DNA of 64,000 bases from Chromobacterium subtsugae (GTDB taxonomy: Bacteria > Pseudomonadota > Gammaproteobacteria > Burkholderiales > Chromobacteriaceae): contig NZ_JYKA01000011.1 in assembly GCF_001676875.1 (NCBI RefSeq), forward strand, positions 1 through 64,000, written 5' to 3'. The notes beneath the pieces are model-generated. The model saw nothing but the letters and a program-made list of their open reading frames with translations. It made no database searches and was not told the DNA's origin. Made by a program: the position numbers and the translations under genes. Of this stretch, positions 42,553-52,447 are shown one piece after another; positions within the stretch are counted from its first letter, which is position 1; every line of letters starts with the position of its first letter.

Positions 42553-45237
42553 ATGCCAGCAAACACGGCCGCTGCCATTGCCCGCAGCTGCGAGTTTTCC
42601 CACTATCTGACCCGCCTTCTGGCGGCCCGGCCGGAAGAAGGCGAGCGGCTGGAGCGGCAGTTGAGCCAGCCCTTCACCGTTGAGGATATGCAGGACTTCG
42701 CCGACTGGCCAGCCCTGCAGGCGCCGGAACAGCTGGCGCCTGCGCTGCGCCGGCTGCGCCAGGCGGTGATGGCCCGCCTCATCTGCCGCGACCTCAACGA
42801 CCTGGCGCCGCTGGACGAGGTGGTCGCCACCATCAGCCAGCTGGCCGAATTCGCCGTGCGCCAGGCCTTGCGCTGCGCCTGCGCCTCGCTGCCCCAATAC
42901 GGCAAGCCGATAGGCGAGGACAGCGGCGAGGAGCAGCAGCTGATCGTGATCGGCATGGGCAAGCTGGGCGGCGGCGAGCTGAACGTCAGCTCCGACATCG
43001 ACCTGATCTTCATCTACCCTGAAAGCGGCGAAACCGACGGCGCGCGCAAGATCAGCAATCACGAATATTTCACCCAGGTGGGCAAGCGGCTGATCGCGCT
43101 GATCCACGACCTCTCCGCCGACGGCCAGGTGTTCCGGGTGGACATGCGCCTGCGCCCCTACGGCGACTCCGGCCCGCTGGTGATGAGCTTCGCCGCGCTG
43201 GAGAACTACCTGCTCAGCCAGGGCCGCGAATGGGAGCGCTACGCCTGGATCAAGGCCAAGGCCATCACCGGCGACGCCGAAGGGTTGAATCAGATGGTCC
43301 GCCCCTTCGTCTACCGCAAATACCTGGACTACAACGCCTACGGCGCGATGCGCGAACTGCACGCGCAGATCCGCCGCGAAGTGGCGCGGCGCGACATGGC
43401 CGACAACATCAAGCTGGGGCCGGGCGGCATCCGCGAGGCCGAATTCATCGCCCAGGTATTCCAGCTGATCCGCGGCGGCCGCGACAAGACGCTGCAATTG
43501 CGCGGCACCCGCGCCACCCTATCCCGGCTGGCCGACCTGCGGCTGCTGGAGCCGTCGGCGGTGGAAGAGCTGCAAGATGCCTACGCCTTCCTGCGCAAGC
43601 TGGAACACCGGCTGCAATACCTGGACGACCAGCAGACCCAAACCCTGCCGGCCGCGCCGGAAACCCGGCAAAAAATCGCCGCCAGCATGGGCTACGCCGA
43701 CTGGGACGCCTTCCAGCCCGCGCTGGCCGAGGTGCGCCGCAAGGTCAGCCGCCACTTCGAGCAAGTGTTCATCCTGCCCAGCGAGGACAGCCCGGACCAC
43801 CCGCTATCGGAATTGTGGCTGGACGTGGCCGACCAGGACCCCTCGCTGCGGCTGGCGGAGCTGGGCTACGCCGACCCCGCCGCCGTGGCCCGCCAGCTCA
43901 AGGGCCTGGCGCAAAGCCAGCGCTACCTGCAGATGCCGCTGTCCGGCCGCAAGAAGCTGGACGCGCTGATGCCGGCGCTGATCGAGGTGGCGTCGCGCTT
44001 CCCCAATGCCGACGACACGCTGTCGCGCATCATCGGCCTGATGGAAGCCATCAGCCGCCGCGCCTCCTACCTGGCTCTGCTGACCGAATACCCGCAAACG
44101 TTGCAGCGGCTGGCATCCCTTTACTCGTCCAGCGCCTGGGTGTCCGCCTACCTCAGCCGCCACCCCATCCTGCTGGACGAACTGCTGGATGTGCGGGTGC
44201 TGTACGCCGCGCCGGACTGGCCGCTGCTGGCCAGCCAGCTGGAAGCTCAGCTGACGCAGGCCGACGGCGACGTGGAGGCCAAGATGGACGCGCTGCGCCA
44301 TTTCCAGCACGCGCAGACCTTCCGCCTGGTGGCGCAGGACTTGGCCGGCATGTGGACGGTGGAAGCGCTGTCCGACCAGCTGTCGCTGCTGGCCGACCAC
44401 GTGCTGGACGCGGCCGTGCGCCACGCCTGGCTGGACATCTCCAGCCGCCACCAGCAGACGCCGAGCTTCGCGGTGATAGGCTACGGCAAGCTGGGCGGCA
44501 AGGAACTGGGCTACGCGTCCGACCTCGACATCATCTTTCTCTACGACGACCCCCACCCGGACGCGGCCGAACTGTACTCGCGGCTGGCGCGCAAGCTGTC
44601 CACCTGGCTGACCAGCGCCACCGCCGCCGGCGTGCTGTACGACATCGACCTGCGGCTGCGCCCCAACGGCGCCAGCGGCCTCTTGGTCAGCTCGATCTCC
44701 GCCTTCCGCCAATACCAGGAAAACCAGGCCTGGGCATGGGAACACCAGGCGCTGACCCGCGCCCGCTTCGTCGCCGGCGACGAAGCCATCGGCGAGCAAT
44801 TCGAAGCCGAACGCCATGAAATCCTGACGCTGGCGCGCGAGCCGGCCAAGCTGCGCCAGGAGGTGCTGGACATGCGCCAGCGCATGCTGGACAGCCACCC
44901 GGCGCGGCCAGACGACGTGAAAAACGCCCGCGGCGGCATCATAGACATCGAGTTCATCGTCCAGTACCTGATCCTGGCCCACGCCAGCCGGCTGCCGGCT
45001 TTCACCGGCAACACCGGCAACATCGCGCTGCTGGCGGTGGCGGCCGACGCCGGCCTGATAGACCGCGACCTGGCCGACGGCGCCCGCGCCGCCTACCGGC
45101 TATACCGCCGGCTTCAGCACGCGGCCCGGCTCAACGAGCGGCAGAAAGTGGAAGTGGACAATACCCTGCTGGCCGCCTATCGCAAGGGTTGCCTGTTGTG
45201 GCAACAGGTTTTCGAGCAAGCGCTCGATTTTTCCTGA
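42553..45237 (+). CDS. glnE: Glutamine synthetase adenylyltransferase/deadenylase
   Basis: 894 residues from ATG at 42553 (GGAG six bases upstream; MPANTAAAIARSCEFSHYL fits the family). It controls glutamine synthetase by adenylylation. Two nucleotidyltransferase domains are seen: GMGKLGGGELNVSSDIDLIF from about residue 134 (deadenylylation) and GYGKLGGKELGYASDLDIIF from about 643 (adenylylation), both with the DxD pair. Complete and in-frame, with no PII gene beside it. Confidence 0.95.
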   Translation: MPANTAAAIARSCEFSHYLTRLLAARPEEGERLERQLSQPFTVEDMQDFADWPALQAPEQLAPALRRLRQAVMARLICRDLNDLAPLDEVVATISQLAEFAVRQALRCACASLPQYGKPIGEDSGEEQQLIVIGMGKLGGGELNVSSDIDLIFIYPESGETDGARKISNHEYFTQVGKRLIALIHDLSADGQVFRVDMRLRPYGDSGPLVMSFAALENYLLSQGREWERYAWIKAKAITGDAEGLNQMVRPFVYRKYLDYNAYGAMRELHAQIRREVARRDMADNIKLGPGGIREAEFIAQVFQLIRGGRDKTLQLRGTRATLSRLADLRLLEPSAVEELQDAYAFLRKLEHRLQYLDDQQTQTLPAAPETRQKIAASMGYADWDAFQPALAEVRRKVSRHFEQVFILPSEDSPDHPLSELWLDVADQDPSLRLAELGYADPAAVARQLKGLAQSQRYLQMPLSGRKKLDALMPALIEVASRFPNADDTLSRIIGLMEAISRRASYLALLTEYPQTLQRLASLYSSSAWVSAYLSRHPILLDELLDVRVLYAAPDWPLLASQLEAQLTQADGDVEAKMDALRHFQHAQTFRLVAQDLAGMWTVEALSDQLSLLADHVLDAAVRHAWLDISSRHQQTPSFAVIGYGKLGGKELGYASDLDIIFLYDDPHPDAAELYSRLARKLSTWLTSATAAGVLYDIDLRLRPNGASGLLVSSISAFRQYQENQAWAWEHQALTRARFVAGDEAIGEQFEAERHEILTLAREPAKLRQEVLDMRQRMLDSHPARPDDVKNARGGIIDIEFIVQYLILAHASRLPAFTGNTGNIALLAVAADAGLIDRDLADGARAAYRLYRRLQHAARLNERQKVEVDNTLLAAYRKGCLLWQQVFEQALDFS

Positions 45238-45360
45238 CGCCGGGTTCACAAGTCCGGCGGCGGCGGTATACACTGCCCCATCAAGCAAGGCTAAAGGCGC
45301 GGCCGGCGGAGTTGCCTGGACAGCGCGCCCGGATAAAGCACAACACAGGAGAGTACCGAG

Positions 45361-46284
45361 ATGTCGATGGCTGATCGTGACGGATATATCTGGTTTGACG
45401 GCAAATTGGTGGACTGGCGCGACGCCACCACCCACGTCCTGACCCACACCCTGCACTACGGCATGGGCGTGTTCGAAGGCGTGCGCGCCTACGAAACCCC
45501 CAAGGGTCCGGCCATTTTCCGCCTGCAGGACCACACCGAGCGCCTGTTCCGCTCCGCCAAGATCCTGGGCATGGCGCTGCCGTTCTCGCCGGAACAGATC
45601 AACCAGGCGCATCTGGACGTGGTCAAGGCCAATGGCCTGAAGTCCTGCTATTTCCGCCCGATGGCCTTCTACGGCTCCGGCAAGCTGGGCGTGGCGCCGC
45701 TGAAGAACGACGTGCAGGTGATCGTGGCCGCCTGGCCGTGGGGCGCCTACCTGGGCGAGGAAGGCCTGGAGAAAGGCATCCGCGTGAAGACCAGCTCCTT
45801 CACCCGCCATCACGTCAACATCACCATGTGCAAGGCCAAGGCCAACGGCAACTACATGAACTCCATCCTGGCCAATAACGAGGCCACCGCCGACGGCTAC
45901 GACGAGGCGCTGCTGCTGGACGTGGACGGCTTCGTCGCCGAAGGCTCCGGCGAAAACATCTTCATCGTCCGCAAGGGCAAGCTATATACTCCCGACCTGA
46001 CCAGCGCGCTGGAAGGCATCACCCGCGACACCGTGGTGCAGATCTCCCAGGAAATGGGCCTGCAACTGGTGGAAAAGCGTATCACCCGCGACGAAGTGTA
46101 CAGCGCCGACGAAGCCTTCTTCACCGGCACCGCCGCCGAAGTGACGCCGATCCGCGAGCTGGATCGCCGCCCGATCGGCAACGGCGCCCGCGGCGCGATC
46201 ACCGCCGAAATCCAGAAGCGCTACTTCAACATCGTCAAGGGCCACGACGCCGAACACGAACACTGGCTCACTTACGTAAAATAA
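45361..46284 (+). CDS. ilvE: Branched-chain amino acid aminotransferase
   Basis: 307-residue fold-type IV PLP aminotransferase, last step of Val/Leu/Ile synthesis and first step of their breakdown. Motifs: [13 protein letters not shown], a Lys/Gly-rich PLP region around residue 160 ([15 protein letters not shown]), EGSGENIF and [12 protein letters not shown]. Start ATG at 45361 has CAGGAGAG upstream. It may serve biosynthesis and also feed the valine-degradation operon at 53-59.5 kb. Confidence 0.95.
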   Translation: MSMADRDGYIWFDGKLVDWRDATTHVLTHTLHYGMGVFEGVRAYETPKGPAIFRLQDHTERLFRSAKILGMALPFSPEQINQAHLDVVKANGLKSCYFRPMAFYGSGKLGVAPLKNDVQVIVAAWPWGAYLGEEGLEKGIRVKTSSFTRHHVNITMCKAKANGNYMNSILANNEATADGYDEALLLDVDGFVAEGSGENIFIVRKGKLYTPDLTSALEGITRDTVVQISQEMGLQLVEKRITRDEVYSADEAFFTGTAAEVTPIRELDRRPIGNGARGAITAEIQKRYFNIVKGHDAEHEHWLTYVK

Positions 46285-46384
46285 GCGGTAGAATCCGCAC
46301 CACGCGCGCCAGCAGCGTGCGGCCCCGGCCGCCCTGCTGGCACACGTTTTTCGGACGCCCCGCTTGCCGCAACAAGGAATGACC

Positions 46385-46585
46385 ATGGCAGAACTCAAAG
46401 AAAACACCGCACGCTATATTGAAGTCACCCAGCACGACCTGCCGCTGCACTGCCCGATGCCGGACATGAAAGCCTGGAACTCCCATCCGCGCGTCTACCT
46501 GCCGGTGCACAAAACCGGCGAAGCCCTGTGCCCCTACTGCGGCACCCAGTACAAGCTGGTCGGCCCGGTCGGCCACCACCACTGA
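46385..46585 (+). CDS. zf-CHCC zinc-finger protein
   Basis: 66-residue small protein with the CHCC zinc site (HCPMP ... WNSHPRVYLPV ... CPYCGTQYKL), related to the mitochondrial complex I subunit NDUFS6 domain. Start ATG at 46385 is preferred because AAGGA lies seven bases upstream; the ATG two codons earlier abuts it. It sits between ilvE and waaF as in related betaproteobacteria. Function unknown. Confidence 0.85.
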   Translation: MAELKENTARYIEVTQHDLPLHCPMPDMKAWNSHPRVYLPVHKTGEALCPYCGTQYKLVGPVGHHH

Positions 46586-46611
46586 AGCGCCCCGCTTCGC
46601 CGGGACACAAG

Positions 46612-46637
46612 GGTGTGGCGCCGGCCACACCTTTTTT
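46612..46637 (+). terminator. Terminator after zf-CHCC gene
   Basis: GGTGTGGC, a 3-4 base loop, GCCACACC, then six T. It separates the ilvE side from waaF. Confidence 0.85.
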
Positions 46638-46704
46638 GCTTGCCGACGCCAAACGCAAGCCGGTATGCCCGCAGCCGGCTTGCGTTTGGAACCGGAAACA
46701 CCCC

Positions 46705-47742
46705 ATGAAGAAAAAAATCCTGGTCATCGGCCCGTCCTGGGTCGGCGACAGCGTAATGGCCCAGCCGCTGTACCGACGCCTGCACCAGCGCCACCCCGAG
46801 CTGGAGCTGCACGTGTTCGCCCCAGCCTGGACCCTGCCGCTCTTGGCGCGGATGCCGGAAGTGGCCCAATCCCACCTCAACCCCTTCGGCCACGGCGCGC
46901 TGCGGCTGATGGAGCGCTGGAAAGTGGCGCGCCAGCTGGCGAAGGAAGGCTTCGACCAAGTCATCGTGCTGCCCAACTCGCTGAAATCCGCGCTGATCCC
47001 GCTGTTCGCCGGCATTCCGCTGCGCACCGGCTTTCTCGGCGAATCGCGCTACGGCCTGCTCAACGACGCCCGCGAACTGGACGAACAGGAACTGCCGATG
47101 ATGGTGGAGCGCTTCTGCGCGCTGGCCGAAGACAAGAAGCGCCCGCTGGCCCGCCCCATTCCCAACCCGCTGCTCAGCGCCGATGCCGCCTCGCAACAGC
47201 AGGCCGCGCAGCGCTTGGGCCTGGACACCGGCCGCCCGGTGGTCGCCTTCTGCCCCGGCGCGGAATACGGCCCGGCCAAGCGCTGGCCGGCGCGGCACTT
47301 CGCCGAACTGGCGCGCCGCTTCGACGCCGCCGGTTACGCGGTATGGCTGTTCGGCTCCGGCAAGGACAAGGATATCGGCGACGAGATCGCCGGGCTGTCG
47401 CAAGGCAGCGCCGTCAATCTGTGCGGCGCCACCGGCCTGGAAGAAGCGATAGACCTGATCGGCCTGTGCCAGCTGGCGGTCTGCAACGACTCCGGCCTGA
47501 TGCACGTCGCCGCCGCGCTCGACAAACCGCTGGTGGCGCTGTACGGCTCGTCCAGCCCGGACTTCACCCCGCCGCTGTCCGACAAGGCGGCCATCGTGTC
47601 GCTGAACCTGGACTGCAGCCCCTGTTTCGAGCGCAGCTGCCCCTATGGCCACACCGACTGCCTGAAAAACATGCAGCCGGACATGGTATGGCAGGCCGCG
47701 CAAACCCTGCTTGCCCCGCCCTCCAACCAGACCCGGGACTGA
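46705..47742 (+). CDS. waaF: ADP-heptose:LPS heptosyltransferase II
   Basis: 345-residue GT9 glycosyltransferase that adds the second heptose to the LPS inner core. It starts MKKKILVIGPSWVGDSVMAQPLYRRL, which is characteristic. The C-terminal half has FCPGAEYGPAKRWPARHFAELA, NDSGLMHVAAAL and ALYGSSSPDFTPP, typical of the family. It is one base from the TetR gene, suggesting co-transcription, although no functional link is obvious. Confidence 0.93.
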   Translation: MKKKILVIGPSWVGDSVMAQPLYRRLHQRHPELELHVFAPAWTLPLLARMPEVAQSHLNPFGHGALRLMERWKVARQLAKEGFDQVIVLPNSLKSALIPLFAGIPLRTGFLGESRYGLLNDARELDEQELPMMVERFCALAEDKKRPLARPIPNPLLSADAASQQQAAQRLGLDTGRPVVAFCPGAEYGPAKRWPARHFAELARRFDAAGYAVWLFGSGKDKDIGDEIAGLSQGSAVNLCGATGLEEAIDLIGLCQLAVCNDSGLMHVAAALDKPLVALYGSSSPDFTPPLSDKAAIVSLNLDCSPCFERSCPYGHTDCLKNMQPDMVWQAAQTLLAPPSNQTRD

Positions 47743-47743
47743 A

Positions 47744-48361
47744 ATGAGCGCCGCGGAAACCCCGAAGCAACCCGAAGAGAACACCCGCCGCATGGAGCTG
47801 GTGCGCGCGGCCGCTGTGCTGTTCCGCGACCAGGGCTATGAGCGCACCACGGTGCGCGACCTAGGCAACGCCGTCGGCCTGCAGTCGGGCAGCCTGTTCT
47901 ATCACTTCCGCACCAAGGAAGAGATCCTGGTGGCGGTGATGGCGCTGGGCATCAGCAGCACCACCGAGCAACTGGCCGCCGCCATCTCGCAGGCAGACAG
48001 CCCGCGCCAGCGCCTGGCGGCGTTGTTCCAGGTCCACCTCAACTCCTTGCTGGGCGACAACCAAGCCGCGCTGGAAGTGATGCTGTACGAATGGCGCAGC
48101 GTGTCGCCGGCGGCCAAACCCGCCCTGGTGGTGCTGCGCGACCGCTACGAGGCGCTGTGGCAGCAGGTGCTGGACGAAGCCGCGCAGGCTGGGTTGGTGA
48201 AGCAGGACACCCGCCTGCTGCGCCGCACCCTGCTGGGCAGCCTGCACTGGACCGTGCAGTGGTACCGCCGCGACGGCGAACTGAGCGTGGATGCGCTCGC
48301 GCAACACATGTTGCAGCTGGTCTTGCTGGAAGCGGACGCAAAAACTTCCACCGAAAGATAA
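47744..48361 (+). CDS. TetR family transcriptional regulator
   Basis: 205 residues. An N-terminal helix-turn-helix (about 20-65, ELVRAAAVLFRDQGYERTTVRDLGNAVGLQSGSLFYHFRTKEE) is the classic TetR DNA-binding motif. The C-terminal ligand domain has no signature I can name. It starts one base after the waaF stop. Regulatory targets are unknown; a link to fatty acid or branched-chain acid metabolism is possible but not shown. Confidence 0.88.
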   Translation: MSAAETPKQPEENTRRMELVRAAAVLFRDQGYERTTVRDLGNAVGLQSGSLFYHFRTKEEILVAVMALGISSTTEQLAAAISQADSPRQRLAALFQVHLNSLLGDNQAALEVMLYEWRSVSPAAKPALVVLRDRYEALWQQVLDEAAQAGLVKQDTRLLRRTLLGSLHWTVQWYRRDGELSVDALAQHMLQLVLLEADAKTSTER

Positions 48362-48406
48362 AAAGTGATCTAATATCAGCGATATAGGAACATTGGGACT
48401 GTAGCC

Positions 48407-49078
48407 ATGGCAAACATCGCCAGCGTAGGCAACCCCGCGACGCAACCGCTCTATGCCGGGCAAACGCCCCGGCAGGTGCAGTCGTCGCTGGACAATGCCC
48501 AGCCCGCCGTTCAGCAGGCCTCCAGCCCGCCGCAGACCCAGGTAGCCGTCCGGCAGAATCCGGACACCGCCCGGGTCGAGCAACAGCTGCAGCAGCAATT
48601 GAGCAATAGCCGCAGCCAGCAGGCCCTGCAAAACGCCCAGGCCCAGAACGCCGCCGCCAACGCCGCGCCGGCCGCCCCCCAGGCGAACCCGGCCCAGATC
48701 AACAACTCCGCGGCGGTGCTCGCCACCAACCCGCAACCGGCCGCCGCGGCCGCCGTCGCCCCCGCAGTCAACGGCAACACGGCGCCTGCCGCCGCGCCCC
48801 CGCAGCAGGCCGGCAACAACAACGCTGCGGCGCAGGCCACCCCGACGCAAACCGCGCAAGCCCCCTCCCAGGCCGCTCCCGCGCAACAGGCGGCCACGCC
48901 GCCGCAACCGGCCACGCCGGCGCAAAGCGCCACCGCGCCCTCAACCCTGGCGACCCAGGCGGTGAACCGCGCGCAGCAGCTCACCAGCAGCGGCCGGCAG
49001 GAGTTGTCGCAATACCAAGCCACTCAATCGCTGCTGGAGCCCAGCGTTTCCAGCACCAGCATCTCCACCACCGCCTGA
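48407..49078 (+). CDS. Ala/Gln/Pro-rich low-complexity protein
   Basis: 223 residues starting MANIASVGNPATQPLYAG. Almost the whole middle (about 35-190) is Ala, Gln, Pro and Asn with no charged patches, signal peptide or membrane segment, so it is probably disordered. The ends are more ordinary, with a Ser/Thr-rich C-terminus. It has its own leader of 45 bases and a strong terminator, so it seems to be a true gene rather than a GC-frame artefact. No family recognised. Confidence 0.6.
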   Translation: MANIASVGNPATQPLYAGQTPRQVQSSLDNAQPAVQQASSPPQTQVAVRQNPDTARVEQQLQQQLSNSRSQQALQNAQAQNAAANAAPAAPQANPAQINNSAAVLATNPQPAAAAAVAPAVNGNTAPAAAPPQQAGNNNAAAQATPTQTAQAPSQAAPAQQAATPPQPATPAQSATAPSTLATQAVNRAQQLTSSGRQELSQYQATQSLLEPSVSSTSISTTA

Positions 49079-49100
49079 TCCGGACGCACCGGACAAGCGA

Positions 49101-49125
49101 AAGCCCCGCGGACGCGGGGCTTTTT
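49101..49125 (+). terminator. Terminator after the Ala/Gln-rich gene
   Basis: Long perfect stem AAGCCCCGCG/CGCGGGGCTT with a tiny loop, followed by T5. It may also help stop the convergent helicase transcript. Confidence 0.85.
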
Positions 49126-49143
49126 CCTTGCCGCCGGCTGCGC

Positions 49144-51090
49144 TCAGCGCCGCTTGCCGCCTGGCTTGCGCCGCATCGGCTCGCCGCCGCCCCTGCCCTT
49201 GCGCTTCTGCGAATTCTGCACCTGCAGCAGCGCGTCGATGCGCTCCGAGGTGCTCTGCATCAACAGCTGCGCCATTTCGCCGTCCGGGAAGGTGTCCGGC
49301 ATCCGGTAAGACAGCCAGGCATAAGCGGCGTACAGCTTGCAGCTGTCCTCCAGATACTGCAACTCGTGCCGGCCGCCGCCGCCCAGCATCCGCAACAGCG
49401 GCGCGGCCTTGCCGCGGGCGCGGTGCTGCGCCCAGTCATGCAGCGCCGTCTCCAGCATCGCGATCTTGGTGGAGACCGGGCACAGGCTGAAGGTGAAGCG
49501 GTCGGCCAGGCTCAACGGCAAGGCGTCCAGCCATTCGGCCTTCGCCATCTGCTCGGACAGATTGGCGGGCAGGAAGAATTCATCATGCACATTGATATGG
49601 CGGGCGAACAAACCCAGCAGCGCCTTGAGCTTGCCCTCGCCAGTGGCCTCGGAGATCGCCTCCAGATACTTCAGGCCCGGCGCCACGAAAAAGCCGCTCT
49701 CGGGCAAGGGCTCCGGCTTCTGGCGCAGCAACGCGGCGATGGTCTTGTGAGTCTGGCCGTCGAAGCCGGCGACGTAGCCGGTTTCATGCTTGCCGAAACG
49801 CCCGGCGCGGCCGGCGATCTGCTTGGCCAGAGGCGCGGCGACCACGCCTTCGGCGTAGCCGTCCCACTTGCTGGCGGTGGTGAAGATGATGCGCCGCGCC
49901 GGCGTGTTCAACCCCATACCGATGGCGTCGGTTGCCACCACCACCTGGGTTTCGCCGCTGACGAAGCGCTCGGCCTGCGATTGCCTCACCTCCGGCGACA
50001 GGTTGCCGTAGATGGCCGACACCGATAGCCCCTGCTCGATCACCTTGTCGCGCCAGTTCAGCACCTCGCGGCGGGAAAAGGCGATCAGCACGTCGCCGGG
50101 CCGCAGGTTCTTCAACGACAACAGCGGCGCCTTGTCCATCTGCAGCGCGGTCTTGCGCTCCAGCGTCCGCACTTCCAGCGTGCCGCCGACGCGCGCCACC
50201 AGTGACTCGATCGCCTCGCGCGATTCCGGCGCGCCCACCAGGTAGATGGTCTGCGCCGGCACGCCGCAGACGGCGGCGGTCCAGGCCGCGCCGCGGTCCG
50301 GGTCGTCCAAGAGCTGGATTTCGTCGATCACCGCCACTTCCACCTGCCGCTCCGGATTCAGCATTTCCACCGTGCTGGCGACGTGGGTGGCCTCCGGATG
50401 CAGCTTGCGCTGCTCGCCGGTGATCAGGCTTACCGCCACGCCGGCTTGCTGCAAACGGGTGTAGTTTTCCAGCGCCAAAAGGCGCAGCGGCGCCAGGTAA
50501 ACCCCGCTCTTGGCTTTTTGCAGATGCTCCATCGCCGCGTGGGTTTTGCCGGAATTGGTCGGCCCCAGCACCGCGATGAAATGTCGCTGCATCGCGTAGG
50601 CGGTGGCGAAAGATTCCGGGTAGCGCGACAGGTTGACCGCGTCGCGGGTTTTGGCGGCGGCCTTGTCGGCGCTCTGCCGGCTGCGCGCGGCGGCCACCCG
50701 ATCCAGCGCCAGGGTGCAGCGCACCTTGGCGCGCTCGTACTTCGCCATGAAGGCGCTGAGCGCGCGCAACGGTTCGATGCCGTCCACCGCGAACACTTCG
50801 CGCGCGCAAGCCAACAGCTGCTCTTCCAGCTTTTGCCGCGCGGCATCGTTCCAACGTTCCCGCACCAGCGCCAGCCGCGCTTCCGCGTCCAGCTTGCGCC
50901 ACTTGGCGCTCTTGCCCAGGAAGCCTTCGTCCGGCACCAGGTGGTAGGGAATGGCGTGACCGTTCAGCGCCAGCTCGCCATGCACCGACACCGCGTGGCT
51001 GCCCTCGGTGGTGACGATGGTGGCGTTATGCGCCGCCAGGTAGTCGTCCAGCAGGATTTCGGGCGGCAACGCTTCGTGGAGATCGGTCAT
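49144..51090 (-). CDS. SUV3-like ATP-dependent RNA helicase
   Basis: 648-residue superfamily 2 helicase of the SUV3 type. Walker A GPTNSGKT is at 176-183, the DEIQ box at 256-259 and motif VI IAGRAGRFGKH in the second RecA domain. SUV3_C-like and C-terminal helical parts follow, and a basic Lys/Arg/Gly tail (KRKGRGGGEPMRRKPGGKRR) could bind RNA. Likely role in RNA turnover. It is monocistronic and its 3' end faces the Ala/Gln-rich gene. Confidence 0.87.
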   Translation of the reverse strand: MTDLHEALPPEILLDDYLAAHNATIVTTEGSHAVSVHGELALNGHAIPYHLVPDEGFLGKSAKWRKLDAEARLALVRERWNDAARQKLEEQLLACAREVFAVDGIEPLRALSAFMAKYERAKVRCTLALDRVAAARSRQSADKAAAKTRDAVNLSRYPESFATAYAMQRHFIAVLGPTNSGKTHAAMEHLQKAKSGVYLAPLRLLALENYTRLQQAGVAVSLITGEQRKLHPEATHVASTVEMLNPERQVEVAVIDEIQLLDDPDRGAAWTAAVCGVPAQTIYLVGAPESREAIESLVARVGGTLEVRTLERKTALQMDKAPLLSLKNLRPGDVLIAFSRREVLNWRDKVIEQGLSVSAIYGNLSPEVRQSQAERFVSGETQVVVATDAIGMGLNTPARRIIFTTASKWDGYAEGVVAAPLAKQIAGRAGRFGKHETGYVAGFDGQTHKTIAALLRQKPEPLPESGFFVAPGLKYLEAISEATGEGKLKALLGLFARHINVHDEFFLPANLSEQMAKAEWLDALPLSLADRFTFSLCPVSTKIAMLETALHDWAQHRARGKAAPLLRMLGGGGRHELQYLEDSCKLYAAYAWLSYRMPDTFPDGEMAQLLMQSTSERIDALLQVQNSQKRKGRGGGEPMRRKPGGKRR

Positions 51091-51201
51091 GGCGGCTTTC
51101 TTGTTCAGGGCTGAAGGGGGGCGATGATAGAACAGCCGGCGGCGATGCGCCAGCCGCGCCTCCTATCAAAATCCGCCATCGCCGCCGACAAGGCAAGCGC
51201 C

Positions 51202-51236
51202 ACAAACAAAACAGGCCGCCGATGCGCGGCGGCCTG
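51202..51236 (-). terminator. Terminator of the thiolase unit
   Basis: On the minus strand CAGGCCGCC, a 7-base loop, GGCGGCCTG, then TTTTGTTTG. It starts 18 bases after the thiolase stop. Confidence 0.75.
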
Positions 51237-51253
51237 CGGGACAGAGAAACGGC

Positions 51254-52438
51254 TTAGATCAATTCCACTGCCAGCGCGGTGGCCTCGCCGCCGCCTATGC
51301 ACAAGCTGGCCACGCCGCGCTTGCCGCCGCGCTGTTTCAGAGCCGACAGCAGCGAGATCACGATGCGGGCGCCGGACGCGCCGATCGGGTGGCCCAGCGC
51401 GCAGGCGCCGCCATGCACGTTCACCTTGTCGTGCGGCAGCTTCAGGTCGTGCATCGCCGCCATCGTCACCACGGCGAAGGCTTCGTTGATCTCATACAGG
51501 TCTACCTCGCCGGCCTTCCAGCCGGTCTTGGCCAGCAGCTTTTCGATGGCGTGCACCGGGGCGGTGGTGAACCAGCCCGGCTCGTGGGCATAGCTGCTGT
51601 GGCCGACGATGCGGGCGATGGGCTGCAAGCTGCGCTTGGCCGCCTCGGCCGCCGTCATCAGCACCAGCGCGGCGCCGCCGTCGGAGATGGAGCTGGAATT
51701 GGCCGGGGTGACGGTGCCGTCCTTCTTGAATGCCGGCTTCAGCGTCGGGATCTTGTCCAGATTGGCCTTCAGCGGCTGCTCGTCGGTATCCACCACGGTA
51801 TCGCCGCCGCGGCCCGGCACGGTGACCGCGGCGATTTCGTCCTTGAACTGGCCGCCCTTGATCGCCTGCTGCGCGCGGGTCAGCGAGGCGATGGCGAATT
51901 CGTCCTGGTCCTGGCGGCTGAAGCCGTACTTCTCGGCGCACTGCTCGGCGAACACGCCCATCAGCGTGCCCTTCTGGTAAGCGTCTTCCAGGCCATCGAG
52001 GAACATGTGGTCCTTGATCTCGCCGTGGCCCAGGCGCAGACCGCCGCGCGCCTTGGGCATCAGATAGGGCGCGTTGCTCATGCTTTCCATGCCGCCGGCC
52101 ACCACCACCTGGCCGTTGCCGGCCAGCAACTGGTCATGCGCCATCATCACGGCCTTCATGCCGGAACCGCACATCTTGTTGATGGTGGTGCACGGCGTAG
52201 CCTGCGGCAGGCCGCCGCCCAGCGCCGCCTGGCGCGCCGGCGCCTGGCCCTGGCCTGCCGGCAGCACGCAGCCCATGATCACCTCGTCCACCTCGCCGGC
52301 GGCGACGCCGGCGCGTTCCACCGCGGCGCGGATCGCCGCCGCGCCCAGCTGGCCGGCGGTCAAACCGGACAAGGCGCCCTGGAAGCCTCCCATGGCGGTG
52401 CGCGCCATGCCGACGATCACGATTTCCTGTTGTTGCAT
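51254..52438 (-). CDS. Acetyl-CoA C-acetyltransferase (thiolase)
   Basis: 394 residues. It joins or cleaves acetoacetyl-CoA and related 3-ketoacyl-CoA. The active-site Cys is in NKMCGSGMKAVMM (about 88), the His in HGGACALGHPIGASGARI (about 351), and the second Cys in LCIGGGEATAL (about 381). ATG at 52438 has GGAG five bases upstream. It lies ten bases after liuR on the same strand, so it is likely in the LiuR unit and works with the divergent degradation operon. Confidence 0.93.
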   Translation of the reverse strand: MQQQEIVIVGMARTAMGGFQGALSGLTAGQLGAAAIRAAVERAGVAAGEVDEVIMGCVLPAGQGQAPARQAALGGGLPQATPCTTINKMCGSGMKAVMMAHDQLLAGNGQVVVAGGMESMSNAPYLMPKARGGLRLGHGEIKDHMFLDGLEDAYQKGTLMGVFAEQCAEKYGFSRQDQDEFAIASLTRAQQAIKGGQFKDEIAAVTVPGRGGDTVVDTDEQPLKANLDKIPTLKPAFKKDGTVTPANSSSISDGGAALVLMTAAEAAKRSLQPIARIVGHSSYAHEPGWFTTAPVHAIEKLLAKTGWKAGEVDLYEINEAFAVVTMAAMHDLKLPHDKVNVHGGACALGHPIGASGARIVISLLSALKQRGGKRGVASLCIGGGEATALAVELI

Positions 52439-52447
52439 CACAGCTCC

